This document shows positions 27,151-35,175 of a stretch of DNA of 64,000 nucleotides, in pieces. The notes beneath the pieces are model-generated. The model was not told the origin of the DNA. It saw only the letters and a list, made by a program, of their open reading frames with translations, and searched no databases. Origin of the DNA: Pseudomonas sp. 7P_10.2_Bac1 (GTDB lineage: Bacteria > Pseudomonadota > Gammaproteobacteria > Pseudomonadales > Pseudomonadaceae); contig NZ_JANLNV010000020.1 of NCBI RefSeq assembly GCF_025465935.1, positions 41,987 through 105,986 on the forward strand, written 5' to 3'. Positions within the stretch are counted from its first letter, which is position 1. Every line of letters starts with the position of its first letter. The position numbers were made by a program, and so were the translations under genes.

Positions 27151-29580
27151 ATGAGCGACCAGCAAGAATTTGCGGACAACGTTACCGAGTACACCGATAT
27201 AGAGCACAACGAGACAACATCAACCGTTCACAAGGGTGGGACCGAACTGGCCCTGCCGGGGCAGAATCTGCCCGACAAGGTTTACATCATTCCGATTCAC
27301 AATCGGCCGTTCTTCCCGGCACAAGTGCTGCCGGTCATCGTCAATGAAGAACCCTGGGCCGAAACCCTCGACTTGGTCAGCAAGTCGCCTCATCACTCCC
27401 TGGCGCTGTTTTTTGTCGACACGCCCACTGATGACCCCCGCCATTTTGATACCACCAGCCTGCCGGAGTACGGCACTCTGGTGAAAGTGCACCACGCCAG
27501 CCGCGAAAACGGCAAATTGCAATTTGTGGCACAGGGCCTGAGCCGTGTACGCATCAGCATGTGGCTCAAGCATCACCGCCCGCCGTACCTGGTAGAGGTC
27601 GAGTATCCGCAGGAAGTCAACCAGCCCACCGACGAGGTGAAGGCTTACGGTATGGCGCTGATCAATGCGATCAAAGAGCTGCTGCCGCTCAACCCCCTGT
27701 ACAGCGAAGAGCTGAAAAACTACCTCAACCGCTTCAGCCCCAACGATCCATCACCGCTCACCGACTTTGCGGCCGCCCTGACCTCGGCCACCGGTAACGA
27801 ACTGCAAGAAGTGCTTGATTGCGTGCCCATCCTCAAGCGCATGGAAAAAGTCCTGCCGATGCTGCGCAAGGAAGTCGAGGTTGCGCGTCTGCAAAAAGAA
27901 ATTTCCGCCGAAGTTAACCTCAAGATCGGCGAGCATCAGCGCGAATTCTTCCTCAAGGAACAACTCAAGGTCATCCAGCAGGAACTGGGGCTGACCAAGG
28001 ATGATCGCAGTGCCGATATCGAGCAATTCCAGCAACGACTGGAAGGCAAGACCCTGCCCGTCCAGGCCCGCAAACGGATTGACGAAGAAATAAACAAACT
28101 GTCTATTCTCGAGACCGGTTCACCGGAGTATGCGGTGACCCGCAACTACCTCGACTGGGCCAGTTCCGTGCCTTGGGGCGTGTATGGCCAGGACAAACTG
28201 GACCTTAAACACGCGCGCAAAGTGCTCGACGCTCACCACGCCGGGCTGGATGACATCAAAGACCGCATCCTCGAGTTTCTCGCTGTGGGCGCCTACAAAG
28301 GCTCGGTCAGTGGCTCGATCGTCTTGCTGGTCGGCCCGCCGGGTGTGGGTAAAACCAGTGTCGGCAAGTCCATTGCCGAGTCGTTGGGCCGTCCGTTCTA
28401 TCGCTTCAGCGTGGGCGGCATGCGCGATGAAGCCGAGATCAAGGGCCATCGCCGCACCTACATCGGCGCCCAGCCGGGCAAGCTTGTGCAGGCGCTCAAG
28501 GACGTTGAAGTGATGAACCCGGTCATCATGCTCGACGAGATCGACAAAATGGGCCAAAGCTTCCAGGGCGACCCTGCTTCGGCCCTGTTGGAAACCCTGG
28601 ACCCCGAGCAAAACGTCGACTTCCTGGACCACTACCTGGACCTGCGCCTGGATCTGTCCAAAGTACTGTTTGTGTGCACCGCCAACACCCTGGACTCGAT
28701 CCCAGGCCCGCTGCTCGACCGGATGGAAGTGATCCGCCTCTCGGGTTACATCACCGAAGAGAAAGTGGCGATTGCCAAGCGTCACCTGTGGCCTAAACAG
28801 CTGGAGAAAGCCGGCGTCGACAAGGCTCGCCTGAGCATCACAGACAGCGCACTGCGGTTGCTTATCGATGGCTACGCCCGTGAAGCGGGTGTGCGTCAGC
28901 TCGAAAAATATCTCGGCAAACTGGTACGCAAGGCCGTGATCAAGCTGCTCGACAAGCCGGATGCGGTGATCAAGATCGGCCCCAAAGACCTCGAAGCCTC
29001 GCTGGGCACGCCGGTGTTCCGTAACGAGCAAGTCATCAGCGGCGTGGGCGTGATCACCGGCCTGGCGTGGACCAGCATGGGGGGTGCAACGTTGCCGATC
29101 GAGGCTACGCGCATCCACACGCTTAACCGCGGCTTCAAGCTGACCGGGCAACTGGGTGAAGTGATGAAGGAGTCGGCTGAAATCGCCTACAGCTACATCA
29201 GCTCGCACCTCAAGCAGTTTGGCGGCGATCCGCGCTTCTTTGACGAAGCCTTCGTGCACTTGCACGTGCCGGAAGGCGCTACCCCCAAAGACGGTCCGAG
29301 CGCCGGGGTGACCATGGCCAGCGCCCTGTTGTCACTGGCGCGCAATCAAGCACCGAAAAAAGGGATTGCCATGACCGGGGAACTGACCCTGACCGGCTAT
29401 GTCCTGCCGATTGGTGGTGTGCGGGAGAAAGTCATTGCGGCCCGTCGGCAGAAAATTCATGAATTGATCCTGCCCGAGGCAAACCGCGGCAACTTCGAGG
29501 AATTGCCGGACTACTTGAAAGAAGGCCTGACCGTGCATTTTGCCAAACGCTTTACTGACGTGGCCAAAGTGCTGTTCTGA
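27151..29580 (+). CDS. asrA: Lon-family ATP-dependent protease, AsrA-like
   Basis: Cytoplasmic AAA+ serine protease of 809 residues. Substrate-binding LON domain at the N-terminus, Walker A GPPGVGKTS at about 395, Walker B MLDEIDKM, and a C-terminal protease domain with the Ser717/Lys760 dyad (DGPSAGV and REKVIAA), spaced 43 residues apart as in Lon. The N-terminal 40 residues differ from housekeeping Lon. The next-but-one gene is a chagasin-type inhibitor, the same neighbourhood as AsrA (PA0779) of P. aeruginosa, a Lon-like protease of the aminoglycoside stress response. I therefore call it AsrA, not the main Lon. An RpoH-type promoter precedes it. Start 27151 has AGGTG. Confidence 0.85.
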   Translation: MSDQQEFADNVTEYTDIEHNETTSTVHKGGTELALPGQNLPDKVYIIPIHNRPFFPAQVLPVIVNEEPWAETLDLVSKSPHHSLALFFVDTPTDDPRHFDTTSLPEYGTLVKVHHASRENGKLQFVAQGLSRVRISMWLKHHRPPYLVEVEYPQEVNQPTDEVKAYGMALINAIKELLPLNPLYSEELKNYLNRFSPNDPSPLTDFAAALTSATGNELQEVLDCVPILKRMEKVLPMLRKEVEVARLQKEISAEVNLKIGEHQREFFLKEQLKVIQQELGLTKDDRSADIEQFQQRLEGKTLPVQARKRIDEEINKLSILETGSPEYAVTRNYLDWASSVPWGVYGQDKLDLKHARKVLDAHHAGLDDIKDRILEFLAVGAYKGSVSGSIVLLVGPPGVGKTSVGKSIAESLGRPFYRFSVGGMRDEAEIKGHRRTYIGAQPGKLVQALKDVEVMNPVIMLDEIDKMGQSFQGDPASALLETLDPEQNVDFLDHYLDLRLDLSKVLFVCTANTLDSIPGPLLDRMEVIRLSGYITEEKVAIAKRHLWPKQLEKAGVDKARLSITDSALRLLIDGYAREAGVRQLEKYLGKLVRKAVIKLLDKPDAVIKIGPKDLEASLGTPVFRNEQVISGVGVITGLAWTSMGGATLPIEATRIHTLNRGFKLTGQLGEVMKESAEIAYSYISSHLKQFGGDPRFFDEAFVHLHVPEGATPKDGPSAGVTMASALLSLARNQAPKKGIAMTGELTLTGYVLPIGGVREKVIAARRQKIHELILPEANRGNFEELPDYLKEGLTVHFAKRFTDVAKVLF

Positions 29581-29784
29581 CAAGCCATCGCTAACGCCGG
29601 GGCAAGGGGTCAGGCGGGGCATGGCCTCCCTTTGCAACCGGCGACAACGATCATACGAACAGCTGCTGCAGTTGGCTCGGGTTTACACGATTAAACACCT
29701 GTAATTTATGACAGTAGACACGCGTGTAATTCCCATCGTTAATAGAGCCCTAGCCGACAGGTATTATCGTTGGAGACCTGCTAT

Positions 29785-30279
29785 ATGCCACTTCATCATC
29801 CTTCGTATCAAAATCCAGATGTTCTTTGGCGCACCATCAAGAGTTCGACCGTGTTCAACCCTAGAACCAGTGGTGAACTCAAGGCAGAGGTCCTCGATAG
29901 AAGCTCGTTTGTGGCCCAGGAAATGACCTTCGCCAGCAGCCACAAAAAAATCATCGTGACCGCTGAATATGATGATTTTGGCTCCAAGGCGTATCGCGCA
30001 ATTTCTCTGACCCTGGACATCAACATCCAATCGGGGATTTACCTGTTCAAAAAAGGTGAGCCCGGGCCGATTCTGGGAATGTCTTACATCGAATATGTCG
30101 AAGTCGATGGGCGCGAGATGTATCACTTGAATCAGGCCAGTGTCGGGACACTGCACCTCAGCGTCATGGAAAGCTGCTACAGCGCACGGCTGTTTACGTT
30201 TGAGGGCCTCGACCATAAGGGCGAAGCACTCGAGATGTGCGGCGATTTTATAATCTGCCCTCCGCACGCCAGCTTTTAA
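29785..30279 (+). CDS. Uncharacterised protein
   Basis: Soluble protein of 164 residues that I do not recognise. It is probably mostly beta: several alternating strands such as KKIIVTAEYDD, AISLTLDINI and GTLHLSVMES. No signal peptide, membrane segment or metal motif is seen. GGAG lies ten bases before the ATG at 29785; a TTG 15 bases upstream is less likely. It lies between asrA and icp on the same strand, with a 204-bp gap before it in which I see no gene. Confidence 0.65.
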   Translation: MPLHHPSYQNPDVLWRTIKSSTVFNPRTSGELKAEVLDRSSFVAQEMTFASSHKKIIVTAEYDDFGSKAYRAISLTLDINIQSGIYLFKKGEPGPILGMSYIEYVEVDGREMYHLNQASVGTLHLSVMESCYSARLFTFEGLDHKGEALEMCGDFIICPPHASF

Positions 30280-30365
30280 CGCGAGGCGCCCGGGCAACGA
30301 CAAAATCGCGCAGCGGCCATCCTGGGTTATGCTGCGCTCTTGTCCTTGTCCGACCGGAGCCTGCA

Positions 30366-30758
30366 ATGTCCCTCGCACGTTTTGTCCCTCTGCTCAGCCT
30401 TGGCTTGCTGGCAGCCTGTGCGCACCAACCCGCGCAAAACGTCACTGTAGAAGCACAAAGCGAATGCCCGATACACCTGCATGTCGGCCAAAACCTGATG
30501 CTGTCGCTGCCCAGCAACCCCACCACCGGTTACCGTTGGGCGATTCAAGACTCGGCAGGCGGCGTACTGCGCAGCCTTGGCCCCGAGGTTTACAACAGCA
30601 GCGATGACGGCCAGTTGCTCGGCAGTGGCGGCCATTCGACCTGGCGCTTTGAGGCCTTTGCGGCCGGCACAGGGCGTTTGCGCCTGACCTCTCAGCAGCC
30701 TTGGGAGCCCGAAGCCGAACCTGCGGACACCTTCGATTGCCCTATCACCGTCAACTGA
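30366..30758 (+). CDS. icp: Chagasin-type inhibitor of cysteine peptidases, lipoprotein
   Basis: Protease inhibitor of the I42 (chagasin/ICP) family, 130 residues. A lipoprotein signal (LLAACAH, Cys at about residue 18) should place it on a membrane facing the periplasm. The first inhibitory loop is intact as NPTTGYRW, and the W-E-P / TF-x-C-P-I-T-V C-terminal part also fits. P. aeruginosa PA0778 is the same family next to asrA, so the synteny is conserved. The target peptidase is unknown. GGAG ribosome site; the start is chosen by the signal peptide. Confidence 0.85.
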   Translation: MSLARFVPLLSLGLLAACAHQPAQNVTVEAQSECPIHLHVGQNLMLSLPSNPTTGYRWAIQDSAGGVLRSLGPEVYNSSDDGQLLGSGGHSTWRFEAFAAGTGRLRLTSQQPWEPEAEPADTFDCPITVN

Positions 30759-30849
30759 CCTTGGGCGACTGATCAGACAGACCGCGCATCCCGGCGCCAA
30801 CTTGGCTAAAATGCGGCCCCCTTTTTAACTATCCAGCGCCGGAACTGTC

Positions 30850-31593
30850 GTGAGCAAAGAACCTGACCGTATTTTCGCCCAGCCCCTGGCCCAGGTGCCG
30901 GACTTCGCCTTTAACGAAGACGTGGTGCGGGTGTTCCCGGACATGATCAAGCGCTCGGTGCCGGGCTACCCGACGATTGTCGAAAACCTTGGCGTGCTCG
31001 CCGCCCAATTCGCACAGCCCAACAGCGTGCTGTACGACCTGGGCAGCTCACTGGGCGCGGTGACCCAGGCCTTGCGCCGCCATGTACGTGCCGAAGGCTG
31101 CAAGGTCATTGCCGTGGACAACTCCACGGCGATGGTCGAGCGCTGCCGAGAATACCTCAATGCCCAGGACTCGATGTTCCAGGAGTTGCTGCCGGTCGAG
31201 GTGATTGAAGGCGACATTCTGGCCCTGGAGTTCCAGCCTGCCTCCGTCGTGGCGCTGAACTTCACCCTGCAATTTATCGCCCCAGACCAGCGCCTGGCCC
31301 TGCTCAGCCGTATTCGTCAATCGTTGCTGCCGGGCGGTGCAATGATCCTTTCGGAAAAACTGCGCTTCAGTGATCCTCAAGAGCACGCGTTGCTGACTGA
31401 TCTGCACATTGCCTTCAAGCGTGCCAACGGTTACAGCGACCTCGAAATTGCGCAAAAGCGCAGCGCCATCGAAAACGTCATGAAGCCCGACAGCCTCGAA
31501 GAACACCGTGAGCGCCTGCTGGCAGCCGGGTTCTCGAGAGTCGTGCCGTGGTTCCAGTGTCTTAACTTTGCCTCGTTGATTGCCTTGCCATGA
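30850..31593 (+). CDS. cmoA: Carboxy-S-adenosyl-L-methionine synthase
   Basis: CmoA converts SAM and prephenate to carboxy-SAM, the donor for the tRNA wobble base cmo5U34. It has 247 residues, starting at GTG 30850 ([25 protein letters not shown] split: [22 protein letters not shown]). The SAM site is YDLGSSLGA, with DNS and the characteristic LTLQFI-type NFTLQFI and EKLRF segments. It overlaps cmoB by four bases (ATGA), so the pair is translationally coupled. Confidence 0.95.
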   Translation: MSKEPDRIFAQPLAQVPDFAFNEDVVRVFPDMIKRSVPGYPTIVENLGVLAAQFAQPNSVLYDLGSSLGAVTQALRRHVRAEGCKVIAVDNSTAMVERCREYLNAQDSMFQELLPVEVIEGDILALEFQPASVVALNFTLQFIAPDQRLALLSRIRQSLLPGGAMILSEKLRFSDPQEHALLTDLHIAFKRANGYSDLEIAQKRSAIENVMKPDSLEEHRERLLAAGFSRVVPWFQCLNFASLIALP

Positions 31594-32546
31594 TTGATCT
31601 TTCCCCTCTTGCCCGCCGTTTGGCCGGGACGCCTTTAGCTGAATGGGCCAACACCCTGCAGGCGCAACTCGACGTCAAAATGGAGAAAGGCCACGGCGAC
31701 CTGGAGCGCTGGCAAAGCGCGCTGGACGCCTTGCCCAACGTCCTGCCGACCGAGATTGACCTGCTCAACGGCCTGACCCTGGACACCCAGTGCGACGACG
31801 CCACCCGCGCGCAGATGCGCGAGGCCCTGCTGGGTCTCTCGCCGTGGCGCAAAGGCCCGTTTGATTTGTTCGGCGTGCATGTCGACACCGAATGGCATTC
31901 GGACTGGAAATGGTCGCGGGTGGCGCCGCACATCGACCTCAAGGGCAAGCGCATCCTCGATGTTGGCTGCGGCAACGGTTACTACATGTGGCGCATGCTC
32001 GGCGCCGGTGCCCACAGCGTGATTGGCGTAGACCCGAACTGGTTGTTTTTCTGCCAGTTCCAGGCGGTTCAACGCTTTCTGCGACAAGAGGCTGCCTGGC
32101 ACCTGCCCTTCCCGTTTGAAGATCTGCCGCCGAACCTGGAAGGCTTCGACACCGTGTTTTCCATGGGCGTGTTTTACCACCGCCGCTCACCCATCGAGCA
32201 TTTGCTGGCACTCAAGGACTGCCTGGTCAAAGGCGGCGAACTGGTTTTGGAAACGCTGGTGATCGACGGTGATGTGAACCAGGTGCTGGTGCCCGAAGAC
32301 CGCTACGCGCAGATGCGCAACGTGTGGTTCCTGCCCTCGATTGCGGCCCTGGAACGCTGGTTGCGCCGTGCGGGCTTCAACGATGTGCGCTGCGTTGACG
32401 TGAGCATCACCACGGTCGAAGAACAACGGGCGACCGAGTGGATGAAGTACCAATCGTTGAGCGATTACCTGGACCCGAACGACCACAGCAAAACCATCGA
32501 AGGTTTGCCCGCGCCGATGCGCGCCGTGATCGTCGCCAAAAAATAA
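31590..32546 (+). CDS. cmoB: tRNA U34 carboxymethyltransferase
   Basis: CmoB transfers the carboxymethyl group from carboxy-SAM to 5-hydroxyuridine-34 of tRNAs, allowing extended wobble reading. It has 318 residues, close to E. coli CmoB. Motifs: [23 protein letters not shown], the methyltransferase loop [19 protein letters not shown] (ILDVGCGNG here) and [12 protein letters not shown]. Starts in the cmoA stop codon. A REP hairpin follows and separates it from tadA on the other strand. Confidence 0.96.
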   Translation: MIDLSPLARRLAGTPLAEWANTLQAQLDVKMEKGHGDLERWQSALDALPNVLPTEIDLLNGLTLDTQCDDATRAQMREALLGLSPWRKGPFDLFGVHVDTEWHSDWKWSRVAPHIDLKGKRILDVGCGNGYYMWRMLGAGAHSVIGVDPNWLFFCQFQAVQRFLRQEAAWHLPFPFEDLPPNLEGFDTVFSMGVFYHRRSPIEHLLALKDCLVKGGELVLETLVIDGDVNQVLVPEDRYAQMRNVWFLPSIAALERWLRRAGFNDVRCVDVSITTVEEQRATEWMKYQSLSDYLDPNDHSKTIEGLPAPMRAVIVAKK

Positions 32547-32556
32547 GAGATCCTCT

Positions 32557-32620
32557 GTAGGAGCGAGCTTGCCTCGCGAGCTTTTAAGATCAAAAGATCG
32601 CGAGGCAAGCTCGCTCCTAC
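32557..32620. repeat. REP hairpin (GTAGGAGCGAG family)
   Basis: The most regular copy in the window: GTAGGAGCGAGCTTGCCTCG and its near-perfect complement CGAGGCAAGCTCGCTCCTAC. It lies between convergent cmoB and tadA. Confidence 0.9.
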
Positions 32621-32632
32621 AGGGTAGGCGGA

Positions 32633-33121
32633 TTATTTGGCCCGGCGGGCCTTGAAGAACTCGCTGAGGATGGCGCCGCACTCATCGGCCAACACCCCGC
32701 CTTCAAACACCACCCGGTGGTTCAAAAAGCTCTGGGTGAAGAATTGCCCCTGGCTCTGCACAATTCCGGCCTTGGGTTCCAGCGCGCCGAACACCACCCG
32801 CGACACCCGCGAATGCACAATCAAACCCGCGCACATGCTGCACGGCTCCAGCGTCACGTACAGCGTGCTGCCCGGCAGACGGTAGTTGCTGGCAGCCGTG
32901 GCTGCGGCGCGGATCGCCACCATCTCGGCGTGGGCGCTGGGGTCGCTGCCGCTGATGGGGCAGTTGAAACCGCGCCCGATGATTTCACCGTTCTGCACCA
33001 GCACCGCGCCCACCGGCACCTCACCCAAGGCCGCGCCTTGCGCCGCCAGTATTAGCGCTTCACGCATAAAGTCCTGATCGCGGCTGCGATCAATAATCTG
33101 GGGTTGACGCCCTTGTCGCAT
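32633..33121 (-). CDS. tadA: tRNA-specific adenosine-34 deaminase
   Basis: TadA deaminates A34 to inosine in tRNA-Arg(ACG) and is normally essential. It has 162 residues with the zinc site His64-Ala-Glu66 and Pro-Cys94-x-x-Cys97, plus the N-terminal EVPVGAVLV. Its start codon shares one base with the stop of the multicopper oxidase gene upstream (TGATG), so it may depend on that gene's transcription unless it has its own promoter inside it. GAGG lies seven bases before the start. Confidence 0.95.
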   Translation of the reverse strand: MRQGRQPQIIDRSRDQDFMREALILAAQGAALGEVPVGAVLVQNGEIIGRGFNCPISGSDPSAHAEMVAIRAAATAASNYRLPGSTLYVTLEPCSMCAGLIVHSRVSRVVFGALEPKAGIVQSQGQFFTQSFLNHRVVFEGGVLADECGAILSEFFKARRAK

Positions 33122-34497
33122 CAGGAAACCTCAATAGCGGCCATCAGGCCGGTTTCCATGTGGTCAATCACATGGCAGTGGAACATCCACACGCCGGGAT
33201 TATCCGCCACCAACGCCACACGGGCACGCTCGTTTTTACCCAACAGGTAAGTGTCGGTGAAATACGGGGTAATCTTTTTACGATTGGACGCCAGCACTTT
33301 GAAGCTCATGCCATGCAGGTGAATCGGGTGCTGATACTGGGTCATGTTCTTGAACTCGAACACGTAACTCTCGCCCAGCTTGAGCTTGGCAATCGGGCGG
33401 TCAGCGCAGGTCTTGTCCTTGATGTCCCAGGCCACACCATTGATCTGCCACAGGCTCGGCGGCTGATCGGAGCCCAGATTCTCGGACACACTACCGACCC
33501 ACTCAAAGTTGAAGTTGACCTTCTCGGCGTTCTCTACATCAGGCTCGGCAATCGGATTGGCCGGCAGCGCTGGTGGCCATTCACCGGGTGCGTCGTTGTT
33601 GGCCACTGACAACAGCGTGCCCAAGCGTACCGGCCCGTCGCGCAACGACAGCTCTTCACCTGCGGGCGGTGCCTTGATCGCCAGGCAAATGCGCATGCCC
33701 GGCCCCAGCCAATAATCCTTGCCCAGTGGTCGTGGCTTGATAGGGTTGCCATCCAGTGCATAGATTTGCGCCTCAACGCCCGGAATATTCAGGCGGTAGG
33801 TCAAGGTGTTGTCGAGGTTGAGAATGCGCACGCGGGTAATCTGCCCGGCAGGCAGTTCAATGGTCGGTACATGGGAGCCATTGATCGTCGACAACCGCCC
33901 GACCGTACCGCCGCGTGCGGCTTCGCGGGTAATGCTGAAGGGCAGAAAATTGCCCTCTTCATCCACGTGCCAGTTTTTAATGCTCAGCGTGCGCTCGTGT
34001 TTGAAGCCTGTAGGTTCGCGCTCTTCGACGATCAGCGGGCCGACCAGGCCACGGCCCAGCTCTTCGCTGCTGTTGACATGGGGGTGGTACCAATAGCTGC
34101 CGGCATCGGGCACGCGGAATTTGTAGTCAAAGTATTCGCCGGGCAGAACCGGCAATTGTGAGACGTAAGGCACACCGTCCATCTCCAGCGGCAGGCGGAT
34201 ACCGTGCCAGTGGATCGTGGTTGCGACGGGCAGATGGTTGATAAAGCGCACCCGCAGCCATTCGCCTTGGCGCACGCGTAACTCGGTGCCCGGCGCTGAA
34301 GGACCAAAAGCCCAGGCTTCGGTCGGGTGGCCAGGCACCAGTTCGACGTCCAGAGGCGCAGCAATCAACTCATAATCGTGACCGGCCTGCTCATCGGCCA
34401 TCTTGCCCAACCAGTAACGCGAAGCGCCCCCAGCACCAACACCCACCACTACCAGGCCGGCTAAACCACCGAGTATTTGTCGACGGGTAAAGGACAT
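33121..34497 (-). CDS. Multicopper oxidase with Tat signal
   Basis: Periplasmic copper oxidase of 458 residues. The N-terminus has a twin-arginine signal (SFTRRQILGGLAGL). All four copper-binding segments are present: HWHG, WYHPH, HPIHLHG and HCHVIDHMETGL, the last carrying the type 1 site. Probable cuprous oxidase or laccase-like activity; the family includes CueO and bacterial laccases, but the Met-rich segment of CueO is absent. I use ATG 34497 (GAGGT site, Tat signal directly follows) rather than a longer frame running into repeat DNA upstream. Probably co-transcribed with tadA. Confidence 0.88.
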   Translation of the reverse strand: MSFTRRQILGGLAGLVVVGVGAGGASRYWLGKMADEQAGHDYELIAAPLDVELVPGHPTEAWAFGPSAPGTELRVRQGEWLRVRFINHLPVATTIHWHGIRLPLEMDGVPYVSQLPVLPGEYFDYKFRVPDAGSYWYHPHVNSSEELGRGLVGPLIVEEREPTGFKHERTLSIKNWHVDEEGNFLPFSITREAARGGTVGRLSTINGSHVPTIELPAGQITRVRILNLDNTLTYRLNIPGVEAQIYALDGNPIKPRPLGKDYWLGPGMRICLAIKAPPAGEELSLRDGPVRLGTLLSVANNDAPGEWPPALPANPIAEPDVENAEKVNFNFEWVGSVSENLGSDQPPSLWQINGVAWDIKDKTCADRPIAKLKLGESYVFEFKNMTQYQHPIHLHGMSFKVLASNRKKITPYFTDTYLLGKNERARVALVADNPGVWMFHCHVIDHMETGLMAAIEVS

Positions 34498-34601
34498 GGA
34501 ATTAACTACCTCTCGTATCCGGCGCGAGCGCCAGGCTCGCAAAAAAGCGAATACGATACACCTGCAAATGCGAAACCGTAAGCGCGGGGTGACCGCAGGA
34601 G

Positions 34602-34890
34602 CCCTCACCCTAGCCCTCTCCCAGAGGGAGAGGGGACTTACCGCGTTAATCAACGACCTCAGCAATAGAGCCAATTGCGGATTCAGCTGACGCGTTTGAG
34701 GTCACCGCACATCTGCAATTTCCCCCAATCTGTCCCCTCTCCCAGAGAGAGAGAGAGGACTTACCGCGTTAATCAACGACCTCAGCAATAGAGCCAGTTG
34801 CGGATTCAGCTGACGCGTTTAAGGTCACCGCACATCTGCAATTTCCCCCAATCTGTCCCCTCTCCCTCCGGGAGAGGGCTAGGGTGAGGG
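34602..34890. repeat. 289-bp element with perfect 21-bp terminal inverted repeats and an internal 123-bp tandem repeat
   Basis: The left end (34602-34622, CCCTCACCC..CTCTCCC) is the exact reverse complement of the right end (34870-34890, GGGAGAGG..GGGTGAGGG). Inside, a 123-bp unit starting GACTTACCGCG at 34635 recurs at 34758 with only a few changes, and each junction holds a CTCTCCCAGAG-type short hairpin. It contains no gene and lies between the multicopper oxidase and PTS genes. It looks like a non-autonomous MITE- or BIME-like element. Confidence 0.8.
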
Positions 34891-34900
34891 GCTTTTGATC

Positions 34901-35173
34901 TTAAACCCCTACCAAATGCACCACGCCTCCCGCCAGCGTCATCAACCCCGGCACTCCGGCCTGACGCAACGCCTGCGGCTGAATGCGCGAGGCATCGTTG
35001 AGCTCAACGCGGATACGGGTCAGCGCCACTCGTTGTTCAGACTTGAGGTTAGCAGCGCCCCCCAGCGCCGCGATCACCGCCGCGTCCAACGTGGACACCT
35101 CCTGAGCTGGCGCATCAGGAACCAAGTCCGGGGTCAGTGCCTTCCAAAACGCCTGCTGCAATTTTGCAAACAT
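34901..35173 (-). CDS. Glucose-type PTS EIIB-like protein lacking the phospho-cysteine
   Basis: Free-standing homologue of the glucose-family EIIB domain, 90 residues. AVIAALGGAANL and LTRIRVELND correspond to the region around the active-site cysteine of PtsG/GlcB (DACITRLRV), but the cysteine position is Ala (VALTRIRV) and the whole protein has no cysteine. It therefore cannot take the usual phosphoryl group. It starts two bases after the EIIA-HPr-EI gene stop and is the last gene of the trehalose PTS unit. A structural or regulatory role is a guess. Confidence 0.8.
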   Translation of the reverse strand: MFAKLQQAFWKALTPDLVPDAPAQEVSTLDAAVIAALGGAANLKSEQRVALTRIRVELNDASRIQPQALRQAGVPGLMTLAGGVVHLVGV

Positions 35174-35175
35174 GT

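Noticed and set aside
28120..29265. 381-codon minus-strand frame opposite asrA
   Set aside because: Antisense to conserved protease sequence, including the AAA+ core.
27151..29580. Calling this gene the housekeeping lon
   Set aside because: Its neighbour icp and the differing N-terminus fit the AsrA paralogue; housekeeping lon normally follows clpX, which is not here.
34602..34890. Possible CRISPR array or tandem-repeat gene
   Set aside because: Only two long (123-bp) units inside terminal inverted repeats, no repeat-spacer alternation and no cas genes.
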